From: Agaricus subrufescens | Taxonomy: Eukaryota; Basidiomycota; Agaricomycetes; Agaricales; Agaricaceae | Length of the DNA: 64,000 nucleotides | NCBI GenBank assembly: GCA_029945375.1 | Contig: CM057057.1 | Span: 4,154,001 to 4,218,000, forward strand | Direction of reading: 5' to 3' | Shown: piece after piece, positions 49,809 to 61,380 of the stretch | Position numbering within the stretch: position 1 is the first letter of the stretch | How the letters are laid out: each line of letters starts with the position of its first letter | The notes under the pieces: generated by a model | What the model saw: only the letters and a program-made list of their open reading frames with translations | Databases searched by the model: none | What the model was told of the DNA's origin: nothing | Translations under genes and position numbers: made by a program

Positions 49809-50088
49809 ATGCCAGGCTCCGTGGCTTCCATAGACAGCCTCTCGTCGGCTTCCTCTTACGACTCCGATGCCGAGTTCCGTCTTGCCCAGGAGGAGTGGGA
49901 GGAAAGCATCCAGCAGCTCGAACAGCTAGCCTCGGTCGTTCTGCTTCCGTTTTTCGGCAAATGGTTGGGTCGGCGGTGGAGCCATTGGGGTGCGTCATCC
50001 CAGCCTTCCCCTTGGTCGTCTGACCTCCTCTCCAGCATACGCTCGCTACCTCCGCCTTGGCCTCGGAAAGGCTTTCTTTTTCGGCTGA
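49809..50088 (+). CDS. MIM2: MIM2-like mitochondrial outer-membrane import protein
   Basis: Two exons, 49809-49989 and 50036-50088, with a 46-nt intron; 77 residues. The N-terminus is Ser/Asp-rich (MPGSVASIDSLSSASSYDSD), followed by the amphipathic WEESIQQLEQL. One hydrophobic segment, ASVVLLPFFGKWLGRRWSHW, and a short basic-aromatic end (ARYLRLGLGKAFFFG) follow. In yeast the small proteins Mim1 and Mim2 form the complex that inserts helical proteins into the outer mitochondrial membrane. Length, single membrane segment and the FGKWLGRR motif fit Mim2, but recognition is by pattern only. It is too short for many gene finders. It ends 21 nt from the convergent PPR stop. Confidence 0.62.
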
Positions 50089-50109
50089 ATACACTATTTG
50101 TATGTACTG

Positions 50110-52353
50110 CTATCTATCGCCTCCTCTTCCCTGACGGATTTTTTGCACCAATCCCAGTAGCGATGAGGTCGGATGTATCCCCGACGCGTACATCTCCTCT
50201 ACCAGCCTCTCCGCCATCCTCCACTCTTCTCTGTTCAGTAAACCAGCCAATAAAATGTACCACGTTTTGTTAACGATAGGCAGCCCCCGTCGCTGCATCT
50301 CCCTAAAATAAGCCAACGCCTGCTGCACTCCGTTCTCCTGCGGGTACACAAGACACGCTCTTATGAGTAGGTGGTATGCCGGCACGCCAAATGAGATTCC
50401 CCGACTCTTGAGCCTTCGAATAATATCTTTTTCAAGCGCCTGATGCTCTTCTATGCTCATCCAGCTACTGCGGTAGAGGCCAGACAGCACGCAGGTATAC
50501 GTGACTTCGTTCGGTTGGTTGTCGCGGCTCGCTTCCATCCATTTCAACATCTGCAACGCTGCTTCCAAGTTCGGCTTGGCGCCTTCTCGTAGCTGATGAT
50601 CGATGAGCGTCGTATAGAGTGCCACATTCCGTTTGATCCCTTGCTTGTCCATCAGCGCTAGTACAAGATCCGCTGCGTCCGCCTTCCCGGTTTTCAGAAG
50701 CGCTGATAGAACCGTGGTGTAGGTGAACACATCTCCTTCCATCCCAGCAGCTTTCATGGTCCGTAATGTGGTTGCTATCCCCTGAAACTTGCCTCGTCTC
50801 CCATAATGGGAGATGATAGTGTTGTACGACACCATATCGGGCTTGGGACCTCGCTGCTCCATAGCTGCACATACTTCCTCCGCCTCTAATGCACGGTCCG
50901 ACCCGCACAGCCCATGCAAAACTGTATTGTACAAGCTGAGATGATGGGGGTCAGAATAATCAGCTGGGAGCTTCTGATACTCCGCGAAAACCTCCATGGC
51001 ACGGTTCGGCTGCCGAGCCTTGAATAGCGCCGATATTATGCTCCGGTATGCCAACGTGTCGGGCTTGACTCCTTGCTGGAGCATCAAGACCCAAGTCCCC
51101 AGTGCTTCTTGAACAGCACCCGATCGTACATGTGAGTCTATTAACGTCGTCCACATAGATATCCCTGGCGGATGACGAAGCCGCGTCATGTCGTCCCACA
51201 GTTTCCCAGCAAGGTCTTTCCTCTCACATCTGAGAAACGCGCCGAAGAGTGCGTTCCAGGCAATGGGAGTCATTGCGATAGTTTTTGTAGATGTTGTAGA
51301 TGAAGGATCTGCTGCAATGTACCCATTTTCAGACAATCCATCCATGATGTTCGAGTACAAGCTTTCGAGATCCACACTTGCACCTTTGGCACCCATCTCT
51401 GATGCTTGGTAGGAGAAAAGCAGTGGTTTCGAGATGAGTTTAGCTACTCGGAGCTTGAGGACATACTGCTTCACAAGGCTGAGAAGCTTAGGTTGATCGC
51501 GTAGAGTTGCCTCCAGATAGCTGAACGCAGTGGGAGTGTTCAGCCCGACAGAACTTGATAGACAGACACTCAATGCTCCCTTGAAAGAGTTTGTCATGGC
51601 ATGCGCAGTGATAGCAGCTAAGACGAAGTACATTCGTCCTGCAGCAGCAGAATATTCAACCGAACCCTGCTTGACATTGACGGCCAAGAGGTCTTTCCCT
51701 TCCTCGTTTTCTGGCACCCCTTCTACAGCCTCATCCTCAGTTTTGACACCCTTTTCCGGATCATTGTCTCCTGCCAAGCTTATAAACTTGTTATACAAGG
51801 TTAATATCGCATGTGGATCCCCCCGTTGGATGTGGTACCGCATTAAGGCATTGAGCGAGTTGAAAGAGTCACACCTCGCCGCCAGGATCGCAATATTTTC
51901 GATCAATTGCAGCAACGATGGCTTTTCACGTACAATTTCCTTCCGAGTTGAATCAGAGGATAAAAGGCCCCCGGGAGAGAGAAATGAAAGTGCCGCGAGT
52001 TCTGAAAGGGGTACCACATGTTGAGCGGCGAGTGAATGGATGAGCTGCAAGTCGTCGAGACTCTGCCAGTATTTCAGAGCATCGGTAGGCCTCGAGCCAA
52101 GAGATTTGCGGATGGAGCTAATCATCGTATTGTATTGGTTGAGCTTTGAAGCAGAGAGTTCATGAGTTGAGGAGGGAGAAGAAGTGGATGAATGAAGATT
52201 TGTCCGTAGTTTTGCGAAGAGAGACGATGTGGAAGGGCCTTGGAGAGGAAATGGCTGCGTATTCGGTGGGGGGCGAGACTGGACAGAGTAACAACGGGCA
52301 GAGCACGTCAGTAGAGGAGAGAAGACGGCGGGGCGCGCTGTCTGGTGTAGCAT
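50110..52353 (-). CDS. Mitochondrial pentatricopeptide-repeat (PPR) protein
   Basis: Single exon of 747 residues, unusual in this intron-rich window. The first ATG at 52353 opens MLHQTARPAVFSPLLTCSAR, an Arg/Ser-rich mitochondrial presequence; a longer open frame upstream has no ATG. The C-terminal half (about residues 370-730) holds about eight 35-residue helical repeats with PPR hallmarks, such as WTTLIDSHVRSGAVQEAL, YRSIISALFKARQPNRAMEV, YNTVLHGLCGSDRALEAEEV, YNTIISHYGRRGKFQGI and YTTVLSALLKTGKADAADLV. PPR proteins bind organellar transcripts and control their processing or translation. The RNA target is unknown. It shares a 106-nt divergent promoter region with the cyclophilin gene. Confidence 0.88.
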   Translation of the reverse strand: MLHQTARPAVFSPLLTCSARCYSVQSRPPPNTQPFPLQGPSTSSLFAKLRTNLHSSTSSPSSTHELSASKLNQYNTMISSIRKSLGSRPTDALKYWQSLDDLQLIHSLAAQHVVPLSELAALSFLSPGGLLSSDSTRKEIVREKPSLLQLIENIAILAARCDSFNSLNALMRYHIQRGDPHAILTLYNKFISLAGDNDPEKGVKTEDEAVEGVPENEEGKDLLAVNVKQGSVEYSAAAGRMYFVLAAITAHAMTNSFKGALSVCLSSSVGLNTPTAFSYLEATLRDQPKLLSLVKQYVLKLRVAKLISKPLLFSYQASEMGAKGASVDLESLYSNIMDGLSENGYIAADPSSTTSTKTIAMTPIAWNALFGAFLRCERKDLAGKLWDDMTRLRHPPGISMWTTLIDSHVRSGAVQEALGTWVLMLQQGVKPDTLAYRSIISALFKARQPNRAMEVFAEYQKLPADYSDPHHLSLYNTVLHGLCGSDRALEAEEVCAAMEQRGPKPDMVSYNTIISHYGRRGKFQGIATTLRTMKAAGMEGDVFTYTTVLSALLKTGKADAADLVLALMDKQGIKRNVALYTTLIDHQLREGAKPNLEAALQMLKWMEASRDNQPNEVTYTCVLSGLYRSSWMSIEEHQALEKDIIRRLKSRGISFGVPAYHLLIRACLVYPQENGVQQALAYFREMQRRGLPIVNKTWYILLAGLLNREEWRMAERLVEEMYASGIHPTSSLLGLVQKIRQGRGGDR

Positions 52354-52459
52354 TACTCTATGTCGGTGTTGCCAAATTCGGAAATAACCAGAAATGACCG
52401 TGTTGTTTGGTTCCAGCCCGCAAACCAAATAGAGAGTCTGAACACTCTGCTATACTCCA

Positions 52460-54512
52460 ATGGGTCACGGAAATTCGAATAAGCTCTACATCACCCACGA
52501 AGAACATACAGGCAAGTTTGGGTCACATTCGTCTTCGGTGGGATACAAAGCGTACGTTTTGTTTATCTCTGTCCTAATTCTGGATTGTAGTTTACCCTCA
52601 TTTAGAAAACAGGAAGGCCCTCCTGCAGGCGCAAGCACACCATTCGACTGCTGCGCGCTTTCTTTCCAACCGTTTTCACATCCAGTCTGCTCTCGTAATT
52701 CAGATGGCACAGGAACAGTGTTTGACCTGGTCAATATAATTCCTTGGCTCAAGTACGTCCAACCAACACCCTTGCTTCTTGTCAAATTCTGACCAAGTTC
52801 ACTCCTAACAGACAACACAACAATACACATCCTTTCACCAAACAGTCGCTTGCACCAACGGATCTGATAACCCTCCATTATTCACGAAAAGAAGCTACCA
52901 ACGAAATACATGATCCTATCTCATTCAAGCCATTCAGTGAACATTCGCACATCGTTGCTGTCGCTACCACGGGCAACGTATATCTTGCAGAGAGTGTTAA
53001 AGGAAATAGAGACTTATTAGCTGATATTCCTATCAAAAAGTACGTGTCTGCTGCACTATATTTGTGAATCAAATGTTGACGATTGAAACCAGGACAGATA
53101 TAATTACTCTCCAAAATCCACATGGTTTCCCTTCAGCCTCCGGTTCAACAGCCTCTTCTGCAGCGTCCTCGTCAACTAAAGCAACCCAATCAACAACTGG
53201 ATCCAAAGATGCAAAGGCGGTGTCAAAACCTGCACCTGCGGGACCTGTAGCAGCAGTCAAAAAGGCTGCGGAACCATGTCAGTCTAGTTCTTCACTTCAA
53301 CATTCCTTTCTCGCCTGAACAACTCAATCAGGGAACGTATCACCATACTCTAGCGGCCTGCCTGGCGCAGCTCTTACCTCCACCTCAATAGACCCGCATA
53401 CTCAGAGTGCCAAACTTCTTTGGGACGAAGAAGAACTTATGTTTGAAGACTTTATCAACCCTAGTGTGAAAAAGAAGGGTAAAGAGAAAGACATAGGAAA
53501 GCGCAGAGCATACGTGCGAGTTGTGACATCCCTAGGAGGCGGGAGCTTGAATCTGGAGCTGTACTGTGAAAAGGTACGCTGATAGTTGTATAATTCGGAG
53601 AATGCACATTGAGACTTTATCAGGCCCCTAAAACGTGCTACAATTTTCTGATGCTAGCAAAGGCTGGGAAATACGATAACTGTTTATTCCACCGGCTCGT
53701 TCCTGGATTTATGGTCAGTTTCTGGTCTTCCATCTCTTGTACCCAAATTCAACCAAGCCTTTTTCAAGGTCCAGACCGGTGATCCTACAGGTACAGGAGC
53801 TGGTGGTGAATCTTATTGGGGTCAACCATTCCGAGATGAATATGATCTCAAAGGCGCAGCCACACACGACAGCCGTGGTACACTAGCCATGGCTAACAAA
53901 GGATCCGCCACAAATGGGTAATTATCATTTAAGTGTCAGACAAAGCAGCTCAGGCTGAAACAAATTCCTAGCTCCCAGTGGTACCTTACGCTTAGAGCGA
54001 CACCTCATCTCGACAGAAAACACACCGTATTTGGTAAACTTGTCGGTGGTGAAGACGTTCTTGATACAATCGAGAAAATACCCGTAAAACCAGGCACAGA
54101 ACGGCCTGCCAAACCTATCCGAATTACACAAATCATCATGTAGGTTTCATCCTCCATTTTTCCTCCGTACTTTCTTTCTGAGCATGTATCGAAAACTAGC
54201 TATCAGGATCCTTTCGAGGAATATAAGAAACGCCACGAGAAGAAACTCGCCCGTCAAGCTGCTGAATCCCAGGACGTCAACGGAAACGGACGATCAAGTG
54301 AAAAACAGAAAGACGATGTCAATTGGTTCGGTTTGAAGGTCGGATCGAGCAACTCAGCGTTTGGGGCTGAGGAAAGTGGTGTAGGTGGAGTTGGGAAATA
54401 CTTGAATCTCAATAGTAAAAGGCAGCGACCACCGACTGAAGTCCCTAGTGTTGCTGCTGATGAATCCAAGAAGAAACGGAAACTTGGATTTGGGAATTTC
54501 GAGAATTGGTAA
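52460..54512 (+). CDS. U-box cyclophilin, peptidyl-prolyl isomerase (CYP60/PPIL2 type)
   Basis: The start [18 protein letters not shown] is the standard opening of this family. The U-box follows over the first introns ([49 protein letters not shown]) and gives E3 ubiquitin ligase potential. An Ala/Ser/Lys-rich linker follows, with a ...[20 protein letters not shown] segment. The cyclophilin domain is in exons after 53.5 kb: [60 protein letters not shown] and [20 protein letters not shown]. The charged tail ends [14 protein letters not shown]. Human PPIL2 is a spliceosome-associated nuclear protein. At least eight exons. The 3' end is 119 nt from the convergent VPS20 stop. Confidence 0.9.
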
Positions 54513-54631
54513 TTTTGAGGTGCAAAGGACTGGGACGACGTACGATACACCAAGTCTGTCTGAACTATGTAGCATTTAATTGAATGTATGGTAGTACTTG
54601 GAAAGCAGTGTAATTGAACGTATGAACGGGT

Positions 54632-55553
54632 TTATGCTGCGACTGCGACCTTTGTAGGAACCGACTCTTCGTCTTCGTGCACTGTTCCTCGATTAGAACT
54701 GCCGGATTTTATAAGGTTCTCCGCACCTTTGTGTGTTTCCGAGATTGGCCTTTCCGACGGAGCATCGGGCAGCTGGATGTCCGTCTTGGCAAGCTGTTTA
54801 AAATCAATGAATGTGCTTCAACAATCAGCTAGAATGACGCACTTCTTCAGCTTCGAGCCGTCTGAGCTCAACTTGCACAGATTCTTCGTCCTCTACGGTT
54901 AAGTTATTCGCTAACATATCACCGATTTCCTGGAGGCAACGTCATATCTTCTTGGAGGACAATTGGAGATAGTAACAAACCCGTTGGTATTCCCTAGCTT
55001 CTTGCGTTTCCTCTAGTAATTTCTCGACACTTTCCAGATCCATCTCCCTGTGAATTTCCTTCAACACTTCATTACCTTGCTTTAATCCGTGGAGGACTGA
55101 GACCTCCACGAGCGAAAATTCGATGGTGGACACCTGTCCTGGTCTTCAGCTGAATGTCAAGGCAAGGGGAATAGTGACGGACTAGCTGCTCGAGATTCTC
55201 CATTTGCTGGTCTGTCTTGACCAACATACTCTCCTGGTATTTCTTTCTTCGTAATGCAATGACTGCCCTGTCCTTCTGGCCTGCCGCCAGATGAGCCTTG
55301 GCTATCTCATGTTCCCTGTTTAGTACGGTTTGAATCTAACCCCGAATAATCAGAATCACATCCAGCAATACTTTGCCTTAGGGGATGAAAGAACGAACCT
55401 TTTGCTGGTATTGCCGAAGTTTGTCCCTTTGTAACTTCAGGCTAATAGAAAAATAGTAGCATCGCGGGCGTAAGATATTGAAGCGAAGAAGACGCACTCT
55501 AGGATAGCTTTATCCTGCGCGGTGACTTTGGGTAATGACTGAGTTGTACCCAT
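54632..55553 (-). CDS. VPS20: ESCRT-III subunit Vps20/CHMP6
   Basis: Nucleates ESCRT-III filaments on endosomes, linking ESCRT-II to Snf7. The ATG at 55553 gives MGTTQSLPKVTAQDKAILE, and Gly2 is a myristoylation site, as in known Vps20. The helical core continues through short exons: LKLQRDKLRQYQQKIQTVLN, REHEIAKAHLAAGQKDRAVI, ALRRKKYQESMLVKTDQQME, STIEFSLVEVSVLHGLKQGN and MDLESVEKLLEETQEAREYQ. The acidic C-terminal half ends ...EDEESVPTKVAVAA with the stop at 54632-54634. A MIM-like VELRRLEAEEL segment sits near the end. Six or so exons are implied. Confidence 0.9.
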
Positions 55554-55971
55554 TGCCTCTCTATAACTGTGTAGGCTATGTGCACATCAGCAGCTGCAAC
55601 AAAGCCTGTAGGTAGGTGGGGTTAGACGAGGTGGGTAGATAGGTAGAGGGCCCTAAGTTGGGCTTCGCATCAATTTCTGATGTCATGCTTCCCGAGCTCA
55701 TGCAGCGGATCCGGGTCCTGCTGTCTCGACTGACATGCCGACTCTGCACGCCCTGCTGATCGTACATGGTAGAAAATAGTTTTTAATAAACACATATAGA
55801 GATACAATGAGATTGAGACCAACACAGGTTGTGGGGATGATATCATCACGACACCGGGCATGGTCAGGGATGAATTCAACTTGTCTCTTGTCCTTGTATT
55901 TTCTATACCACCCTTCCGCCATTCATACCGGGATGCTGGCTTTCTAATTTGTTTGCTGTATCTACGTGACA
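55554..55971. other. Divergent intergenic region, VPS20 and PP2C
   Basis: Shared 418-nt upstream region of two genes transcribed away from each other. Short frames on both strands show no family signature. Confidence 0.5.
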
Positions 55972-57676
55972 ATGGTTCTCGGGACCCGTACTCTTCTTTC
56001 AAGCCCAGGCCGTCAAATCACATTCTCTGTATTCAAAGCACACTATCATGACTACGTTCGCGTTGCATCTCCCAGCTCTCCAAGTATGACAGCCTTCCCT
56101 CACTATATCCTGTCTTACTGAGTTTGCTATCGCTCACAGACGATATTATTCGTGTCCCTCTAAACTCACCCAAAGTAATTGGAGTCGCAAACTCGCGGGG
56201 CAACAGAAGGTTTTTAGCATATATTCTCTTAAAATATATCTCACTCTTCCTAACCCCCACAGTCACCAGGAAGATTTCTACGGGTTCGCGACTTTGTCTC
56301 TGAATCCAGAGGAGCTACGCTTAAACGTCAAGAAGTTCCATGGCGTCCAGTGGGACCCGTCCCAGGTAAAGCCATCGCTTGCGGGGCAGGCAGTCTTTGT
56401 TGGCATCTACGACGGGTGTGTTCCTAGTTTGCCCTTCCTTCAATTCTTGATCTCCTTCGTTGCAGTCACGGTGGTTCTGCAGTATCACAATATCTCAGAC
56501 AAGAGCTTCATGGCATATTCGAATCTGTCGATAAATCCCATATACCCGAACTGTTCGCCTGGATTAAGGAAATCGGCGGCTATTTCAAGAGGTTCAGAGG
56601 AGGTGCGCTTACACCGTGGATTAATGGAACGCGGGAAACACCGGAGCTAGACCTAGAAGCCCGAGCGACTCAAGCATTTTTTGAGGTGTGTGTGTGTGTA
56701 CACACTCTGGATTATAAACCCTGATACTTATCACTGGGACTCTTTAGGTAGACAAGAATCTTTCCGCCGACGACTCCGCAGAAGCATGTGGCGCGACAGC
56801 TTCTGTCGCAATATTTCACTCCCTGGATCATCCCTCAACAACTTTTTTTTCTGCCGATAAACTTTCTCTGACAGTGGCACATTGCGGGTAGGTCAACAAA
56901 GCTGCTCGCCGATACACATCTCAAGCCAAGGACAGAGATACACGTGTACTATTAACTGCAGTGGATGGTGGTACGGTGTTTCCCATGACAGAAAATCATC
57001 ATGCCGATGCAAGAATTGAGAGCACGCGCCTACGCAAAATGATGGGCTCTTCGCTCATTACCGATTCGTTTGGACAATCGAGGTATTCATTTCCGATTTT
57101 TTTCCACCTCGAAGGCTCATTATACACCTTGTTTCGTATAGATGGATGGGCGTGCTTTCGAATACAAGATGGTATCTATTTTCCCCAACTTGACCGACTG
57201 CCACTCACATAATTACCATTAGCTTAGGCGACCTCACGTACAAGAAATTTGGTGTAACTCCCGAGCCTGAGGTCAGAACCAAGCTACTCAATGGTACAAA
57301 TATTTCCTATAAATTCTCAGACGTATTACTGACATCCAGGAGGGAACGAATGGTCTTGTGCGATACTTGTTTCGGATGGCATTTCATCAATGCTCTCAGA
57401 TCAGGAAGTAGTCGACTTGTCGCGTCGCGCGTCTAGCCCAGGAGCGGCCGCACAACGCATCCTATCATTTTCAGAGGAACTTGGGGGCAGCGATAATGCA
57501 ACTGTAATTGTAGTGCCATTGAAGGGATGGGGAAAGACTCAAGGACCAGACAAGACGAAAGAGCTGAGAGCATATCGTCTTAAACAGAATTGTACGTTTT
57601 TTATTCCAGAAATATCTGTAAAACTGCTTCTAACGGCCCTTTGCTAGTGGGAAGCGAGCGCCAGAGACGAATGTAA
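55972..57676 (+). CDS. PP2C-type protein phosphatase, probably mitochondrial (Ptc6/Aup1-like)
   Basis: Mg/Mn-dependent Ser/Thr phosphatase. Exon 1 (55972-56083) gives MVLGTRTLLSSPGRQ and FSVFKAHYHDYVRVA, an Arg/Ser-rich, acid-poor presequence. Exon 2 is 56140-56209. The motifs follow in order across short exons: GVANSRGNRSHQEDFYGFAT (metal Asp), VGIYDGHGGSAVSQYLRQEL, ATASVAIFHSLDHPS, LSLTVAHCGDTRVLL, ILVSDGISSMLSDQEVVDLS and GGSDNATVIVVPLKGWG. The last exon ends LGSERQRRM with TAA at 57674-57676. In yeast Ptc6 (Aup1) sits in mitochondria and affects mitophagy and pyruvate dehydrogenase; the likeness rests on the presequence and the DFYGFATL start of the domain. Confidence 0.85.
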
Positions 57677-57750
57677 TCGCCGCCTGCACATACATGTATA
57701 TATATAATTTAGCTTTGGCTCACCCAGAGCCTCCAGCAACTAAGGTTCCA

Positions 57751-60407
57751 CTATATCTGCGCAACTGCGTGGCCATCTGCACGAAGATCAGACCCCGCTG
57801 CCCACACAAATCTGCCGGACCCATCGTTCAATTTCTGAATGATCTGCCCACGTCCTTGTTGTCCGCGATGGAAACCGGAATTCAAACGGGCATCGTGGCC
57901 CATTTCTAAACAATTTGCGTTAGACACCTAGTGGTCAAATAAGATTTAGGTATGCACCGATCAATTTGTCGATGGTCTCTTTGGGGAACGTGTCCTCGAA
58001 ATAAACCTCGCTGTTGGCGTCCCCCGCAGGCCCACTCGTCCGACTCTGGTTCTCAGGCATACCTGCGGAGATACAAAATCTGGGGGCATCCAAGGCAGCT
58101 TGGACTGTGAATCCCCGCAGGACATTTAACAGAACCTGTACATGGCCTTGAGGCTTTTAAAGCTTCAGTTTGAGGTGTTATCTGTGCTGAACGAGTGCTG
58201 AGTAACCCACCTGCATAAAGCCACCCATCACGCCATAGCTCATGAACAATTCATCTCCTCGAAGGGCCATCGCAGGGATGATGGTATGGTACGGGCGTTT
58301 TCCACCTTTTAGAGCGTTTGGATGCTTGTCATCCAAGATGAATCCATTGCCGCGGTTCTGCAGGGTGAACCCGCAGCCCTTGGGAATCGCTGTACGTACC
58401 GCATGGGCCAACATGTTATGATAATGGACTTAGAAATCAAGCTCACCACCGGTACCGAACCCTATACAAGAAATTGGTCGTGGAACAATCATAAACAGAC
58501 GACAGCGTACCTGCGAAATTGCTTTGGATGTAACTGCATGCATTTCCCCACTGATCGCTAACTATTCATCACTCAGCATCAGACTCGTCGACTGGCGATG
58601 ATACATACCGGTGAAGTAGACTGTGTCAGAGCTATTCACAGGATTCCCCTGACAAGAGATTGGACTCAGGCATCACATCTAATATGCACTATCACTCACG
58701 TGTACTACTTGGGGATTCGTCCTCTGCGGGTTGAAGAGTTTGGCTCGTTTCGCGAGGTATTCCTTGGAAATTGCGCATAAGTATTTGAACGCTTGCAATA
58801 CGGAAAACTTCGAGCAGCTTACCTTACTCAGGAGCTCCTTGACGGGAACGTGGACCACATCAGGATCGGTAACATACCATTGACTGTCTACAGTAACCCT
58901 GTTCAAGTTTTCGAATATTCCCCGGGCCTTTATGACTTACCTGCAAACGCGAGTCTGCTGCAAGTTTTAGCTTATGTGCTCGAATAGATCACAATTTTCC
59001 AAGACTCGCCTGAGAGCCTCAATGAGAGCATGAAGGTATTCTGGCGAATTATGTTCCAGTTCCAGCAGATTTTTGGTCAAACCCTGTTCCTGCATTTGCT
59101 CGAGGACACCGAGGGCAATGAGTGCAGTGATACCTGATGAACTGCATTTAATAAATGGTCAGAGCAGGTGTCGTACATTCTCACCTTGACCATTTGGAGG
59201 ACACTATGGATCAAGAGTTGACAACCTTTTATATTGTCTGAAAGTTGGGTTCTCACCTCATAAACAGTGACCTCATTGGCATAAGTATAGCTAATGGGTT
59301 CCACAAAAGATGTTGAGTGTTCCGCTAGGTCTTCCAGTTCCATAACTCCTCCTTGGCTTTGAATGACATCGACGATAGCTTGTGCTATTCTGCCCTTGTA
59401 GAATGCATCCTTTCCCTTCTCTCCCAATTCCCTAAATGTCTGAGCGAGATTCGGAAGCTTGACAATTTCTCCGGATTGAGGCGCACGACCGTTGAGCAAC
59501 ATTTCGTCTCCGTTAGGTGAAGCATTCTTGATCAGATTCTACGTTTGTTACCTATGGATTAGTAAATGAAGGCAGCAGAATTTGCTTTCCTACCTCCGAT
59601 TTCTCCCACTAGATTGTTCATGTGTTAGCCTAGCGATATATAAGACGAGTCCTTAACCTACAGCGAAAGCGTTGATTTCGGAAACTGGGACCCTTCAATA
59701 CACATGTTAAAAACATTCAGGTTCCAATTGACATAACGCACCCTTCCTCAGCCAAACGGATGGCGGGATCAAGGACCTCAGACAGAGTGAGCTTTCCGCT
59801 TCCTAACTCTTTGACAGTGTCTGCCCAAGCGGCTGCCGCACCTGTGGGAGGTTTCAATAGTTATCCACCGGCTATAGTGGATGCGGATCTACCGGGAACG
59901 GTCACCGCATTCAGGTCGTTTAGGGGTATCCGCCTTCCTTCGATTCCGCGTTTGCGGACATAATCTATATTCAGCTTCTTGGGAGATTTCCCAGAGCCGT
60001 TGAAGGCTTTGACCTTCTTGGCTTTAACATCATAAAACAGACAGAATGCGTCACTTTCTGGATGTCAGTCGTAGCCCGCATAATTAATTATACACTGCCA
60101 AACTACATACCCTCCGATGCCACAGCAACTGGGCTCGGTTACATTCAGCGCAGCCGAGACTGCAACGGCGGCATCAGCTACATGTGGTGGCGTGTGTTAG
60201 ATGATGATAAGGTAGTTCTTGGCACGGATCCAGACCTGCATTTCCGCCTTTCCTTAAGATTTCCAAACCAGCTTCTGCGGCCAAAGGCTGGGAACAGGCC
60301 ACAACACCTTTCGTCCCATAAACTACAGACCTTCGGCTAGGAAATCGCTGAAAGACAAGGTCGGGATGATTAACTTTGTCCCAGTCAATCTTGATGCTCG
60401 ACGTCAT
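57751..60407 (-). CDS. Gamma-glutamyltransferase (glutathione hydrolase) family protein
   Basis: Cleaves gamma-glutamyl bonds, classically of glutathione. The ATG at 60407 begins [20 protein letters not shown], and the large-subunit region follows with [51 protein letters not shown] and [20 protein letters not shown]. The autocleavage site and catalytic Thr are in [12 protein letters not shown], then [19 protein letters not shown] in the small subunit and [20 protein letters not shown]. It ends ...GRGQIIQ and [17 protein letters not shown] at the stop (57751-57753). No signal peptide or membrane anchor is present, unlike secreted or type II membrane GGTs, so a cytosolic enzyme is likely. About 13 exons are implied. 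It is convergent with PP2C (74-nt gap). Confidence 0.88.
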
Positions 60408-60676
60408 GATGTAGGTATAAGGGGATGTGATAGGGGGCGGCGGATACGGGAATCAACGGTACATCCAGAAAATCGATGTTCTTATATATGTGGTAAATCT
60501 GTCGGTAAACGCGGAGATCCGTGTGGAATAAAGAAACTTTCTTGGTACCAGCATGGGCAGGTGAACACCGTTTCATCAATGTACCAAATAAGATCAGATA
60601 TCCGCATCCGTCCGTGATGCATGATGTTCCATTGGTAATTTACCAATAGGCAAACACCATTTAGTGATCCACGACC

Positions 60677-61235
60677 ATGTCTCTCGCGATAAAACTGCAG
60701 TCAGCGTCGAGTGACTTCCAAAAACTGCAGAATGACATGGCCGAGACTGTCAGCGCTAGGCAGAAACTGGAAGCGCAGCTGTCGGAGAATGAGCTTGTAA
60801 AGAAGGTCAGGACACTGAAACTGCCAATTGTATTGGAAATCAAAACTAGATCACTCCCAGGAATTTGCCAATATCACGAAGGAAAATGTCATTTACAAGC
60901 AGATTGGCCCGGTCCTCGTCAAACAGGATCTCACGGATGCAAAAAGTACTGTCGATACACGCTTAGAATTCATCAAGAGCGAAATGTGAGTTCTCACATT
61001 ATGCGCGTATAGCGCACCAGACATAATCATGCTCCCAGAAAACGCATCGAAGAACAGTTGAAAGAGATCGAGGGAAAACAAGAGAAGAAAAAGCAGGAGG
61101 TCAGCTGATGCGTGGCCGTCTGTTGCTGAGAATTATAATTTACTGATTAAAATACTCTAGCTCATCGAAATCCAGACTGCAATCCAACAACAGTCAACCA
61201 CTGAAGAAGCCTCACCATCTTCCACCAAACCTTAG
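60677..61235 (+). CDS. YKE2: Prefoldin subunit 6
   Basis: Beta-type subunit of the prefoldin hexamer, which hands nascent actin and tubulin to the chaperonin CCT. Four exons: 60677-60805, 60861-60985, 61039-61099 and 61161-61235; 129 residues, the normal length. The first helix is LQSASSDFQKLQNDMAETV and SARQKLEAQLSENELVKKE. The beta hairpin follows (VIYKQIGPVLVKQDLTDAKS), then the second helix (TRLEFIKSEIKRIEEQLKEI) and a short charged tail. The two long coiled-coil helices around a hairpin define the fold. Confidence 0.93.
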
Positions 61236-61380
61236 CCATCCGTCGACATAAACTCTCTCTCGCGGTTCCAGCGAGTTGCATTTAACAACCAATGACCATT
61301 ACACACGAGCCCTATCGTCTATTAATCCTGGTATAGAACAGGGTGTCTTGATGGTGCATGGTAGACGAGAGCACAGAAGC

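Noticed and set aside
55670..56002. Minus-strand frames in the VPS20-PP2C promoter region
   Set aside because: They overlap the PP2C start exon on the other strand and show no domain or splice pattern.
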